Origin: Przewalskia tangutica
Lineage: Eukaryota; Streptophyta; Magnoliopsida; Solanales; Solanaceae
Length of the DNA: 64,000 bases
NCBI GenBank assembly: GCA_029844215.1
Contig: CM056720.1
Location: 30,745,711-30,809,710, forward strand
Direction of reading: 5' to 3'
Notes under the pieces: generated by a model
What the model saw: the letters and a program-made list of their open reading frames with translations, nothing else
The model's database searches: none
Told to the model about the DNA's origin: nothing
Shown: one piece after another, positions 11,167-22,665 of the stretch
Layout of the letters: the number at the start of each line of letters is the position of its first letter
Position numbering within the stretch: position 1 is the stretch's first letter
Made by a program: the position numbers and the translations under genes

Positions 11167-12072
11167 CCCCCTTGTTTGAGACTTTATTCATCCTCACTTG
11201 AAATATTTTCCAAGGCAAAAATCCCCCTCCCTCCTTAGATGTTCTCGTCCAACCCCCCCCTCCACTTTGTGTAGAAATACTTCAAGTATTGTTGTATAAA
11301 TCCCAAATACCTTAGCCTAAATTCCTAGTAGTATTCCAAAGTTATTTCAATACTAAGAAGCCCGGAAATACTACTTTATTCCAATAGTCGCAAAATGAAG
11401 CCCTAGAAAAATCTTCATAGCTTAGATGAAGTGTTAAGAGAGGTTGTTTAGAAACTTCTAAGGGTTGCTTGGAGCGGGTTGGAGCGTAGGGAATTGGAGC
11501 TAAACGTTGCTCAGGATCGACTTATAATCTTGGATAATTTTGGGCTTATCGAGGTAATGATCTTAGTCCTTCTATTGTAATTGGATATTACATGTTGTAG
11601 TAGTTTAGAATTGAATTGTATTTACATTTGACTGTATTTACAGTAGACTTGTAGTATTATTTTGGAGTAGAATTGTACACGTCCGGTTAGACGTGTAAAC
11701 CCCCCCCCCCCCCCTTTGGAGTTGTTGGCTTGGTAGCGGGTCTTGATAGAGGAGGTGATTTATGTGGTTGCGGGGGGGAGGTGCTGCCGAATTTTCCGTA
11801 GAATAAGGAACCTTGTACTTAGAATTGTTCTACGAAGAGATCTAGAGGTTGATAGACGTTTTGTGGCCTTTATAGGTTGAAGTACTACGAGTAGCGTATT
11901 CTACTTGAAGGGTGGAAAAGGCTAGCAGGGTTATAGTACTTTGGAGCGTTTTGCTAATTGTCGATAATCGTCGCGAGGTATGTGAACCTCTTCCTATCTT
12001 TTCTAGCATGATTGTTGTGAACTATGTAGTACGGTAGACGTACGTGTGCTTTACGAGTTTGGTTGGTTTAAA

Positions 12073-12124
12073 ACATAAAGTGTTATAACGGCTTTATGGG
12101 AAGTTTGTTATAACAACTTTATGT
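12073..12124 (+). other. Covarying LTR hairpin (G LTR1, type 1)
   Basis: ACATAAAG pairs with CTTTATGT and GTTATAAC with GTTATAAC: 16 perfect pairs with a 1-nt/2-nt internal loop and a 17-nt apical loop holding CTTTATGGGAAGTT. Confidence 0.6.
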
Positions 12125-12941
12125 AGGTAAAGAAATGGTCTGTGGTTTTTAAAAGATAAGAGACTTGACTTGTAAATGACTTGATGTGAAATATTAAGGA
12201 CTTGGTTTGTGTTAAAAAGTTGTGAAACCGCATTTATGAGAAATGGGTAATTGGGTTTTAAAAAAAGGAATAAGTTGTATTGATTTCGGAAATGAGAATA
12301 AGTATCGAACACAAAACTTAAGAGTTAATAAAGGAAAATGTATTGACAAATAATTAATTATATTAAAACCAGTAGAAACCTCCATCTGCATAGAAGCTAA
12401 GATAAGACAAAATTGTATTACATTTCCTAGATCATGGTTTGCTTAAATAAGATCATTAATAACAAGTATTGACTTTTCTTAAATTCCAAAGTAAGGAACT
12501 TGTTTTCTAAAAGAAAAGAGACTTGAGGAAATTAAAGTGTTTTGGTTTTAAAGAAAGGCATGGTTTTGTCTTAAAATAGTTTAAAAGGAAGTGATGGTTT
12601 TGTCTTAAATTGGTTTAAAAAGGAAGTCATGGTTTTGTTTTAAGTTGGTTTATTCGAAAAGAAGATATGGAAATTGTTTTGGTTTACTTAAAAAGATAGT
12701 ACTCTATTTTGATACTACGGGTATCGTGTGACTTTTTGTGAAAGAAATGGATCTTTTAAAGAGTTAAAATATGTAGTACCTTGGGGTTAAAATCCGGATT
12801 TGTAGTAATAAAATGAAAGTCTATGAGTAAGTTGAACTTGCCTATGTTTGTGGTGATAGCCCTTGTTGTGCAAGAGTTGTATTTCTGTGCTACCGCGTCT
12901 CTCGTTGGAGGGTCGGCTATCTGGTTGATTGATGGACATAC

Positions 12942-13735
12942 TGACACGATGGGTGGCCCACGGGTATGCTTCCACTATATCGATCCTTTTGGACATACTG
13001 ACACGATGGGTGGCCCACGGGTATGCTTCCATTAGGAGGGTTATCTTGTTATTTGCTTTGGACATACTGACACGATGGGTGGCCCACGAGTATGCTTCCA
13101 TTCTGATTGTTATCTTGTTATTTCCTTTTGGACATACTGACATGATGGGTGGCCCACGGGTATGCTTCCATTAGAAGTGTTATCTTGTTATTTCCTTTTG
13201 GACATACTGACACGATGGGTGGCCCACGGGTATGCTTCCATTAGGAGGGTTATCTTGTTATTTGCTTTGGACATACTGACACGATGGGTGGCCCACGAGT
13301 ATGCTTCCATTCTGATTGTTATCTTGTTATTTCCTTTTGGACATACTGACATGATGGGTGGCCCACGGGTATGCTTCCATTAGGAGGGTTATCTTGTTAT
13401 TTGCTTTGGACATACTGACACGATGGGTGGCCCACGAGTATGCTTCCATTCTGATTGTTATTTTGTTATTTCCTTTTAGACATACTGACACGATGGGTGG
13501 CCCACGAGTATGCTTCCATTCTGATTGTTATATTGTTATTTCTTTTTGGACATACCGACACGCTTGGGTGGCCCGGGTATGCTTCCATTAAGTGTTATCT
13601 TGTTATTTGCTTTGGACATACTGACACGATGGGTGGCCCACGAGTATGCTTCCATTATGATTGTTATCTTGTTATTTCCTTTGGACATACTGACACGATG
13701 GGTGGCCCATGGGTATGCTTCCATTAGGATGGTTC
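12942..13735 (+). repeat. 70-bp minisatellite in G LTR1, about 12 units
   Basis: Each unit reads GGACATACTGACACGATGGG, then TGGCCCACGGGTATGCTTCC, then a variable tail. Tails of type TTAGGAGGGTTATC...TTTGC and TTCTGATTGTTATC...TTTCC tend to alternate, giving a dimer period near 139 bp. The first unit is shorter. Because 70 is not a multiple of three, every frame crosses it as short repeat peptides. Confidence 0.9.
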
Positions 13736-13827
13736 CATGGCCATGCTTATACCGAGGTAAGATGCCGGGGCATGCGGCCGTTGTGCGGGTTAAATTCCCG
13801 GGTTATATTTGAGTGAAGACTTTACGG

Positions 13828-14535
13828 TTAATCTTTGTCGGAGTGCATAGTATACGTGGAGTTTTGTGTGATAATTCCATGGGTAGTTTGAGATAGAAGG
13901 GGTAGCTTTCATGACGTGAATTAGTAAGATTGTTCCGGATCGGGGAACGAGAGAGTTTGGCGCGATACGTCGCGTTGAGGCCAGATCGCAGTCAACCCGC
14001 ATCCCGAATGAGGTGGGTCGTTCGAGGTGGTCCCACTAGGTGGTAGGATCACGAGGGTGCAAGGCCCAAGTTTAGGTAACCGTTGTACGAGTTCGTGGAT
14101 GCGTTCGACCAGAATCGGATCGTGAAGGCCGGCAAGGGCCTTAAAGGAATTTGAGGCTAGTAAAATGACCAAGTTTGGAGGTAGTGACTCCAAGGTTTTG
14201 GAAACTGAAGCGATGACTGAAATATGGTACGTGTAATAGACATAGTTCGTGTACGGTGAAGCGCACGGCAGTAAGGAAAGAAGTGAACATGGGTTAAGAA
14301 GGGAGTGATCATTTTGTGAAGTAACGAGGTGAAGAAAGTATCCTTTAGACCATGGGTGGAAGTCAGAGTGTTGTTATACACGTTAGAGGTGATTCCTCGT
14401 TGGCTTGGATTGGAGTTTTGCGCATGTATTGTTATGGCCATTGGTGGCATGATTGGTTTGGTAAGTATAGTAGTGAAGACTATACCGGCACATGTATGTT
14501 TTGAGACTTAGAAGGAACATTCGGGACGAATGTTT
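13828..14535 (+). mobile_element. G interior 3' fragment, copy 1
   Basis: Homologous to the A interior from about 3130 onward. Starts inside the non-coding region and runs to GAAGGAACATTCGGGACGAA. Gag, leader and primer site are deleted. Confidence 0.8.
13921..14450 (-). other. Antisense reading frame (G copy 1), two overlapping pieces
   Basis: Frames at 14157-14450 and 13921-14193 together cover the antisense protein region of A. The second contains ESLPPNLVILLASNSFKA and DPILVERIHELVQ. One frameshift separates them. Confidence 0.3.
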
Positions 14536-14550
14536 CTAAGGGGGGAAGAA
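14536..14550 (+). other. Polypurine tract, G copy 1
   Basis: CTAAGGGGGGAAGAA lies directly before LTR2. The copy before LTR3 is at 18660-18674. Confidence 0.8.
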
Positions 14551-14762
14551 TGTTACACCCCGTAGTTCCAGCGTATGTATATGAGGCGACGCATAAGAAT
14601 ACGGAGAAAAATTGGAAAGGAAGAAAGATGTGATTTTTCGACGGAAAAGTTTCCGGATTTTGTGAAGGAAAAAGGTTCGTTAATGAAAATTGGATTCCCA
14701 GATTTGGTATTCGGACTTTTTGGAATATTTGAGAATTATGGAATTTTATTTCTGAAATTGAT

Positions 14763-15090
14763 CACGTGGGGCCCACGGGAGAATTTACGGTTTTGTGGGG
14801 CCCACTTTATTTTCGGATTTTGGCATTACGGATATTTTCGGAAGATGAAATATTTTGGACGAGTAGGGGGGCGACACGTGTCACCCCTATGTGGCCATGT
14901 TGGCTGAATGGTTGGTGGACAAGTGTTGGACGTTTTTGGTGGACAAGTGGCAAGCCACTTGTCCAATTTTTATGGTGGACACATGTCTCATTGTTGTGGT
15001 GGACACTTGGTTGGAGGACTCCACTCCCACATGGACCAAATCCTCACCATACACTTGCTTTGATCCTAGCCATTGATTTCTCTATAAATA
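14763..15090 (+). promoter_or_regulatory. U3 promoter of G LTR2
   Basis: CACGTGGGGCCCACGGG lies at 14764. The palindrome GGGGCGACACGTGTCACCCC spans 14868-14887 (one mismatched pair) and TATAAATA lies at 15083-15090. Confidence 0.65.
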
Positions 15091-15994
15091 CCCCCCTTGT
15101 TTCAAGACTTTATTCATCCCTCACTTGAAATATTTTTCCAAGGCAAAAATCCCCCCTCCCTCCCCTTAGATGTTCTCGTCCAACCCCCCCCTCCACTTTG
15201 TGTAGAAATACTTCAAGTATTGTTGTATAAATCCCAAATACCTTAGCCTAAATTCCTAGTAGTATTCCAAAGTTATTTCAATACTAAGAAGCCCGGAAAT
15301 ACTACTTTATTCCAATAGTCGCAAAATGAAGCCCTAGAAAAATCTTCATAGCTTAGATGAAGTGTTAAGAGAGGTTGTTTAGAAACTTCTAAGGGTTGCT
15401 TGGAGCGGGTTGGAGCGTAGGGAATTGGAGCTAAACGTTGCTCAGGATCGACTTATAATCTTGGATAATTTTGGGCTTATCGAGGTAATGATCTTAGTCC
15501 TTCTATTGTAATTGGATATTACATGTTGTAGTAGTTTAGAATTGAATTGTATTTACATTTGACTGTATTTACAGTAGACTTGTAGTATTATTTTGGAGTA
15601 GAATTGTACACGTCCGGTTAGACGTGTAAACCCCCTGTTGGAGTTGTTGGCTTGGTAGCGGGTCTTGATAGAGGAGGTGATTTATGTGGTTGCGGGGGGG
15701 AGGTGCTGCCGAATTTTCCGTAGAATAAGGAACCTTGTACTTAGAATTGTTCTACGAAGAGATCTAGAGGTTGATAGATGTTTTGTGTCCTTTATAGGTT
15801 GAAGTACTACGAGTAGCGTATTCTACTTGAAGGGTGGAAAAGGCTAGCAGGGTTATAGTACTTTGGAGCGTTTTGCTAATTGTCGATAATCGTCGCGAGG
15901 TATGTGAACCTCTTCCTATCTTTTCTAGCATGATTGTTGTGAACTATGTAGTACGGTAGACGTACGTGTGCTTTACGAGTTTGGTTGGTTTAAA

Positions 15995-16046
15995 ACATAA
16001 AGTGTTATAACGGCTTTATGGGAAGTTTGTTATAACAACTTTATGT
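15995..16046 (+). other. Covarying LTR hairpin (G LTR2)
   Basis: The same 16-pair type 1 stem as at 12073, unchanged. Confidence 0.6.
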
Positions 16047-16841
16047 AGGTAAAGAAATGGTCTGTGGTTTTTAAAAGATAAGAGACTTGACTTATAAATG
16101 ACTTGATGTGAAATATTAAGGACTTGGTTTGTGTTAAAAAGTTGTGAAACCGCATTTATGAGAAATGGGTAATTGGGTTTTAAAAAAAGGAATAAGTTGT
16201 ATTGATTTCGGAAATGAGAATAAGTATCGAACAAACCACTGCAGCGTTAATAAAGGAAAATGTATTGACAAATAATTAATTATATTAAAACCAGTAGAAA
16301 CCTCCATCTGCATAGAAGCTAAGATAAGACAAAATTGTATTACATTTCCTAGATCATGGTTGCTTAAATAAGATCATTAATAACAAGTATTGACTTTACT
16401 TAAATTCCAAAGTAAGGAACTTGTTTTCTAAAAGAAAAGAGACTTGAGGAAATTAAAGTGTTTTGGTTTTAAAGGAAGGCATGGTTTTGTCTTAAAATGG
16501 TTTAAAAGGAAGTCATGGTTTTGTCTTAAATTGGTTTAAAAAGGAAGTCATGGTTTTGTTTTAAGTTGGTTTATTCGAAAAGAAGATATGGAAATTGTTT
16601 TGGTTTACTTAAAAAGATAGTACTCTATTTTGATACTACGTATCGTGTGACTTTTTGTGAAAGAAATGGATCTTTTAAAGAGTTAAAATACGTAGTACCT
16701 TGGGGTTAAAATCCGGATTTGTAGTAATAAAATGAAAGTCTATGAGTATGTTGAACTTGCCTATGTTTGTGGTGATAGCCCTTGTTGTGCAAGTGTTGTA
16801 TTTACGTATACCGCGTCTCGCCGAGGGCTATCTGGTTGATT

Positions 16842-17855
16842 GATGGACATCTTGACGATGGGTGGCCCACGGGTATGCTTCCACTATATCGATCCTTTTG
16901 GACATACTGACACGATGGGTGGCCCACGGGTATGCTTCCAGTAGGAGTGTTATCTTGTTATTTGCTTTGTACATACTGACACGATGGGTGGCCCACGAGT
17001 ATGCTTCCATTCTGATTGTTATCTTGTTATTTCCTTTTGGACATACTGACACGATGGGTGGCCCACGGGTATGCTTCCATTAAGAGTGTTATCTTGTTAT
17101 TTCCTTTTGGACATACCGACACGATGGGTGGCCAGGGTATGCTTCCATTAGGAGGGTTATCTTATTATTTGCTTTGGACATACTGACACGATGGGTGGCC
17201 CACGAGTATGCTTCCATTCTGATTGTTATCTTGTTATTTCCTTTTGGACATACTGACACGATGGGTGGCCCACGGGTATGCTTCCATTAGGAGTGTTATC
17301 TTGTTATTTCCTTTTGGACATACTGACACGATGGGTGGCCCACGGGTATGCTTCCATTAGGAGGGTTATCTTGTTATTTGCTTTGGACATACTGACACGA
17401 TGGGTGGCCCACGAGTATGCTTCCATTCTGATTGTTATCTTGTTATTTCCTTTTGGACATACTGACATGATGGGTGGCCCACGGGTATGCTTCCATTAGG
17501 AGGGTTATCTTGTTATTTGCTTTGGACATACTGACACGATGGGTGGCCCACGAGTATGCTTCCATTCTGATTGTTATTTTGTTATTTCCTTTTAGACATA
17601 CTGACACGATGGGTGGCCCACGAGTATGCTTCCATTCTGATTGTTATCTTGTTATTTCCTTTTGGACATACTGACACGCTGGGTGGCCCACGGGTATGCT
17701 TCCATTAGGAGTGTTATCTTGTTATTTGCTTTGGACATACTGACACGATGGGTGGCCCACGAGTATGCTTCCATTATGATTGTTATCTTGTTATTTCCTT
17801 TGGACATACTGACACGATGGGTGGCCCATGGGTATGCTTCCATTAGGATGGTTCC
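16842..17855 (+). repeat. 70-bp minisatellite in G LTR2, about 15 units
   Basis: Same unit as at 12942, with alternating tail types. The difference in unit number from the other two arrays is the main size difference among the three LTRs. Confidence 0.9.
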
Positions 17856-17946
17856 ATGGCCATGCTTATACCGAGGTAAGATGCCGGGGCATGCGGCCGT
17901 TGTGCGGGTTAAATTCCCGGGTTATATTTGAGTGAAGACTTTACGG

Positions 17947-18674
17947 TTAATCTTTGTCGGAGTGCATAGTATACGTGGAGTTTTGTGTGATAATTCCATG
18001 GGTAGTTTGAGATAGAAGGGGTAGCTTTCATGACGTGAATTAGTAAGATTGTTCGGATCGGGAACGAGAGAGTTTGGCGCGATAATGGTCGCGTTGAGGC
18101 CAGATCGCGAGTCAACCCGCATCCCGGAATGAGGTGGGTCGATTCGAGGTGGTCCCACTGGGTGGTAGGATCACGGTGCAAGGCCCAAGTTTAGGTAACC
18201 GTTGTACGAGTTCGTGGATGCGTTCGACCAGAATCGGATCGTGAAGGCCGGCAAGGGCCTTAAAGGAATTTGAGGCTAGTAAAATGACCAAGTTTGGAGG
18301 TAGTGACTCCAAGGTTTTGGAAACTGAAGCGATGACTGAAATATGGTACGTGTAATAGAAATAGTTCGGGTGTACGAGAAGCGTACGACGAGTAAGGAAA
18401 GAAGTGAACATGGGTTAAGAGAAGGGGAGTGATCATTTTGTGAAGTAACGAGGTGAAGAAAGTATCCTTTAGACCATGGGTGGAAGCTGTAGTGTTGTTA
18501 TACACGTTAGAGGTGATTCCTCGTTGTCTTGGATTGGAGTTTTGCGCATGTATTGTTATGGCCATTGGTGGCATGATTGGTTTGGTAAGTATAGTAGTGA
18601 AGACTATACCGGCACATGTATGTTTTGAGACTTAGAAGGAACATTCGGGACGAATGTTTCTAAGGGGGGAAGAA
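17947..18674 (+). mobile_element. G interior 3' fragment and polypurine tract, copy 2
   Basis: Near-identical to 13828-14550 with the same left junction, and ends CTAAGGGGGGAAGAA. The identical junction shows the deletion came before the duplication. Confidence 0.85.
18112..18574 (-). other. Antisense reading frame (G copy 2)
   Basis: Two overlapping pieces (18260-18574 and 18112-18411) hold HVHFFPYSSYASRTPEL and ESLPPNLVILLASNSFKA. The frame changes between them. Confidence 0.3.
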
Positions 18675-18887
18675 TGTTACACCCCGTAGTTCCAGGGTAT
18701 GTATATGAGGACGTACGTACAAGAATACGACAGAAAAATTGGAAAGGAAGAAAGATGTGATTTTTCGACGGAAAAGTTTCCGGATTTTGTGAAGGAAAAA
18801 GGTTCGTTAATGAGAATTGGATTCCCAGATTTGGTATTCGGACTTTTTGGAATATTTGAGAATTATGGAATTTTATTTCCGAAATTG

Positions 18888-19218
18888 GTCACGTGGGGCA
18901 CACGGGAGAATTTATGGTTTTGTGGGGCCCACTTTATTTTCGGATTTTTGGCATTACGGATATTTTCGGAAGATGAAATATTTTGGACGAGTAGGGGGGC
19001 GACACGTGTCACCCCCATGTGGCCATGTTGGCCGAATGGTTGGTGGACAAGTGTTGGACGTTTTTGGTGGAGAAGTGGCAAGCCACTTGTCCAATTTTTG
19101 TGGTGGACACATGTCTCATTGTTTTGGTGGACACTTGGTTGGAGGACTCCACTCCCACATGGACCAAATCCTCACCATACACTTTCTTTGATCCTAGCCA
19201 TTGATTTCTCTATAAATA
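18888..19218 (+). promoter_or_regulatory. U3 promoter of G LTR3
   Basis: GGGGGCGACACGTGTCACCC lies at 18995 and TATAAATA at 19211-19218. The upstream G-box reads CACGTGGGGCACACGG, with the TCP-type half disrupted. Confidence 0.6.
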
Positions 19219-20117
19219 CCCCCCTTGTTTCAAGACTTTATTCATCCCTCACTTGAAATATTTTTCCAAGGCAAAAATCCCCCCTCCCTCCCCTTAGATG
19301 TTCTCGTCCAACCCCCCCCCCCTCCACTTTGTGTAGAAATACTTCAAGTATTGTTGTATAAATCCCAAATACCTTAGCCTAAATTCCTAGTAGTATTCCA
19401 AAGTTATTTCAATACTAAGAAGCCCGGAAATACTACTTTATTCCAATAGTCGCAAAATGAAGCCCTAGAAAAATCTTCATAGCTTAGATGAAGTGTTAAG
19501 AGAGGTTGTTTAGAAACTTCTAAGGGTTGCTTGGAGAGGGTTGGAGCGTAGGGAATTGGAGCTAAACGTTGCTCAGGATCGACTTATAATCTTGGATAAT
19601 TTTGGGCTTATCGAGGTAATGATCTTAGTCCTTCTATTGTAATTGGATATTACATGTTGTAGTAGTTTAGAATTGAATTGTATTTACATTTGACTGTATT
19701 TACAGTAGACTTGTAGTATTATTTTGGAGTAGAATTGTACACGTCCGGTTTGACGTGTAAACCCCACACACTTCGAGTTGTTGGGCGTAGCGGGTCTTGA
19801 TAGAAGGTGATTTATGTGGTCATGGGGAGGTCGCCAATTTTCCGTAGAATAAGGAACCTTGTACTTAGAATTGTTCTACAAGAGATCTAGAGGTTGATAG
19901 ATGTTTTGTGTCCTTTATAGGTTGAAGTACTACGAGTAGCGTATTCTACTTGAAGGGTGGAAAAGGCTAGCAGGGTTATAGTACTTTGGAGCGTTTTGCT
20001 AATTGTCGATAATCGTCGCGAGGTATGTGAACCTCTTCCTATCTTTTCTAGCATGATTGTTGTGAACTATGTAGTACGGTAGACGTACGTGTGCTTTACG
20101 AGTTTGGTTGGTTTAAA

Positions 20118-20169
20118 ACATAAAGTGTTATAACGGCTTTATGGGAAGTTTGTTATAACAACTTTATGT
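20118..20169 (+). other. Covarying LTR hairpin (G LTR3)
   Basis: ACATAAAG/CTTTATGT and GTTATAAC/GTTATAAC arms, as in LTR1 and LTR2. Confidence 0.6.
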
Positions 20170-20965
20170 AGGTAAAGAAATGGTCTGTGGTTTTTAAAAG
20201 ATAAGAGACTTGACTTATAAATGACTTGATGTGAAATATTAAGGACTTGGTTTGTGTTAAAAAGTTGTGAAACCGCATTTATGAGAAATGGGTAATTGGG
20301 TTTTAAAAAAGGAATAAGTTGTATTGATTTCGGAAATGAGAATAAGTATCGAACAAACCACTGCAGCGTTAATAAAGGAAAATGTATTGACAAATAATTA
20401 ATTATATTAAAACCAGTAGAAACCTCCATCTGCATAGAAGCTAAGATAAGACAAAATTGTATTACATTTCCTAGATCATGGTTGCTTAAATAAGATCATT
20501 AATAACAAGTATTGACTTTACTTAAATTCCAAAGTAAGGAACTTGTTTTCTAAAAGAAAAGAGACTTGAGGAAATTAAAGTGTTTTGGTTTTAAAGGAAG
20601 GCATGGTTTTGTCTTAAAATGGTTTAAAAGGAAGTCATGGTTTTGTCTTAAATTGGTTTAAAAAGGAAGTCATGGTTTTGTTTTAAGTTGGTTTATTCGA
20701 AAAGAAGATATGGAAATTGTTTTGGTTTACTTAAAAAGATAGTACTCTATTTTGATACTACGGGTATCGTGTGACTTTTTGTGAAAGAAATGGATCTTTT
20801 AAAGAGTTAAAATATGTAGTACCTTGGGGTTAAAATCCGGATTTGTAGTAATAAAATGAAAGTCTATGAGTATGTTGAACTTGCCTATGTTTGTGGTGAT
20901 AGCCCTTGTTGTGCAAGTGTTGTATTTACGCTACCGCTGCGTCGCCGAGGGCTATCTGGTTGATT

Positions 20966-21770
20966 GATGGACATACTGACACGATGGGTGGCCCACGGGT
21001 ATGCTTCCACTATATCGATCCTTTTGGACATACTGACACGATGGGTGGCCCACGGGTATGCTTCCATTAGGAGTGTTATCTTGTTATTTGCTTTGTACAT
21101 ACTGACACGATGGGTGGCCCACGAGTATGCTTCCATTCTGATTGTTATCTTGTTATTTCCTTTTGGACATACTGACACGATGGGTGGCCCACGGGTATGC
21201 TTCCATTAGGAGTGTTATCTTGTTATTTCCTTTTGGACATACTGACACGATGGGTGGCCCACGGGTATGCTTCCATTAGGAGGGTTATCTTATTATTTGC
21301 TCTGGACATACCGACCACGATGGGTGGCCCACGAGTATCTTCCATTACGATTGTCAACTTGTTATTTCCTTTTGGACATACTGACACGATGGGTGGCCCA
21401 CGGGTATGCTTCCATTAAGTGTTATCTTGTTATTTCCTTTTGGACATACCGACACGATGGGTGGCGCCCAGGTATCTTCCATTAGGAGGGTTATCTTGTT
21501 ATTTGCTTTGGACATACTGACACGATGGGTGGCCCACGAGTATGCTTCCATTCTGATTGTTATCTTGTTATTTCCTTTTGGACATACTGACACGATGGGT
21601 GGCCCACGGGTATGCTTCCATTAGGAGTGTTATCTTGTTATTTGCTTTGGACATACTGACACGATAGGTGGCCCACGAGTATGCTTCCATTATGATTGTT
21701 ATATTGTTATTTCCTTTGGACATACTGACACGATGGGTGGCCCACGGGTATGCTTCCATTAGAATGGTTC
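20966..21770 (+). repeat. 70-bp minisatellite in G LTR3, about 12 units
   Basis: Same unit as the other G arrays. Units near 21300-21480 carry more small deletions than their neighbours. Confidence 0.9.
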
Positions 21771-22397
21771 CATGGCCATGCTTATACCGAGGTAAGATGT
21801 CGGGGCATGCGGCCGTTGTGCGGGTTAAATTCCTGCGTTATATTTGAGTGATGACTTTACGGGCGTGAGTCCCTGACTTGACATGACTGCTAATATATAT
21901 TGTGAACTGTAGTTTGGTTTCATTTACAATATTTTTCAGTTTCACATACTTGGTACCTGTTGTACTGACCTCCTTCGGGGGGCTGCGTTCATGCCGCAGG
22001 TAGAGGTACACCATTTGTTGATCCTCGCTCATAGGATCACAGTTCAGCGTTTGGGAAGCTCCGTTTCTCAGGAGGCTTATCTTTTGGTATGTTTCCCTGA
22101 GTTTGTAGGTTCTTGTACATTCAGGGATATGGAGGGGCCCTGTTCCGTCATAGTTGTTATAAAAACTCTTAGAGGTCTGTAGTATTGTTGTGGGCAGCGT
22201 TTTTAAAAAGGATGTAACTGTTCAGGTTTAATCATGTATATATATGCAGAAAGGTGACCGTTTTGGTTAGCCTGTTTTCTTATATTTTATCATTTCATGT
22301 CTTTGAGTTTTTATTTCCGCTGGTTTTTCTCTGATGTTGTATCACTAGGGTGCCCGGTGTAAGGCACCAGTCACGGGCCCGAGGGCGGGTCGTGACA

Positions 22398-22649
22398 TTT
22401 ACCAACCTGGATACGCAATCCACATAGCCCATCCTGGGTCACTGCAGCCTTTCTCATAGCTGCAATCAACATAACTCGTTAGGGAGAGACGACCCTAACA
22501 ACATAGCTCTATCACACGATCTCAGAGTGAGAAGAATGGAAACCACTCCTAAATGTCCTGCAGCCTCCTGATTATAGATGTGGTGCACAACACACCGATA
22601 ATCAAGACTCTACTAGACACGGTCTGTAGACACTTTCCGATGACTAACT
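22398..22649 (-). mobile_element. Leader and interior start of element C
   Basis: Read on the minus strand, this follows a primer site and matches the H leader as far as the GAGCT at about 22503. A short frame then begins MLIAAMRKAAVTQDG and runs into the G insertion; I do not recognise it. The expected MPPRK gag start is absent, so C differs from H here. Confidence 0.6.
22570..22603 (-). other. Leader stem-loop with GTGCAC loop (C copy)
   Basis: On the minus strand GATTATCGGTGTG and CACATCTATAATC form the stem around TTGTGCAC. It is the same sequence as the H and D copies. Confidence 0.65.
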
Positions 22650-22661
22650 GCTCTGATACCA
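22650..22661 (-). other. Primer-binding site of C
   Basis: A perfect TGGTATCAGAGC on the minus strand, 4 nt from the LTR end at 22666. Confidence 0.9.
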
Positions 22662-22665
22662 CTTC

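Larger units (their letters stand above)
10631..13827 (+). mobile_element. G LTR1, truncated at 3' end
   Basis: Opens TGTTACACCCCGTAGTTCC and matches 14551-17946 almost throughout. It stops after GACTTTACGG, where LTR3 goes on for roughly 530 more bases. Its leader carries a C run at 11701-11714 where LTR2 has CCCCC. Confidence 0.9.
14551..17946 (+). mobile_element. G LTR2, truncated at 3' end
   Basis: Same start, content and break point as LTR1. It is longer mainly because its minisatellite has about 15 units instead of 12. Confidence 0.9.
10631..22397 (+). mobile_element. Compound element G: LTR-interior-LTR-interior-LTR
   Basis: Three LTRs in the same direction alternate with two short interior pieces. 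LTR1 and LTR2 are cut at the same base (13827 and 17946) and joined to the same interior point; LTR3 is complete. Flanks are ATTAC (10626-10630) and TTTAC (22398-22402), a 4/5 match to a target duplication, so the whole block looks like one insertion later enlarged by unequal recombination. It has no gag or pol and no primer site, so it cannot move unaided. Confidence 0.8.
18675..22397 (+). mobile_element. G LTR3, complete (3723 bp)
   Basis: Starts TGTTACACCCCGTAGTTCC and ends GGGTCGTGACA. It is the only G LTR that keeps the terminal part, including the CTGCGTTCATGCCGCAGG block (21983-22000) and the short hairpin at 22128-22152. Confidence 0.9.

Noticed and set aside
11698..11716. Poly-C run in G LTR1 leader
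   Set aside because: The same spot has shorter C runs in the other LTR copies. Homopolymer length is unreliable here and no structure is implied.
12929..13812. Repeat-peptide ORFs (DILTRWVAHGYASI, GHTDTMGGPRVCFH) on the plus strand and related minus frames
   Set aside because: They are translations of the 70-bp satellite in rotating frames. They have no stable frame and end wherever a unit length changes.
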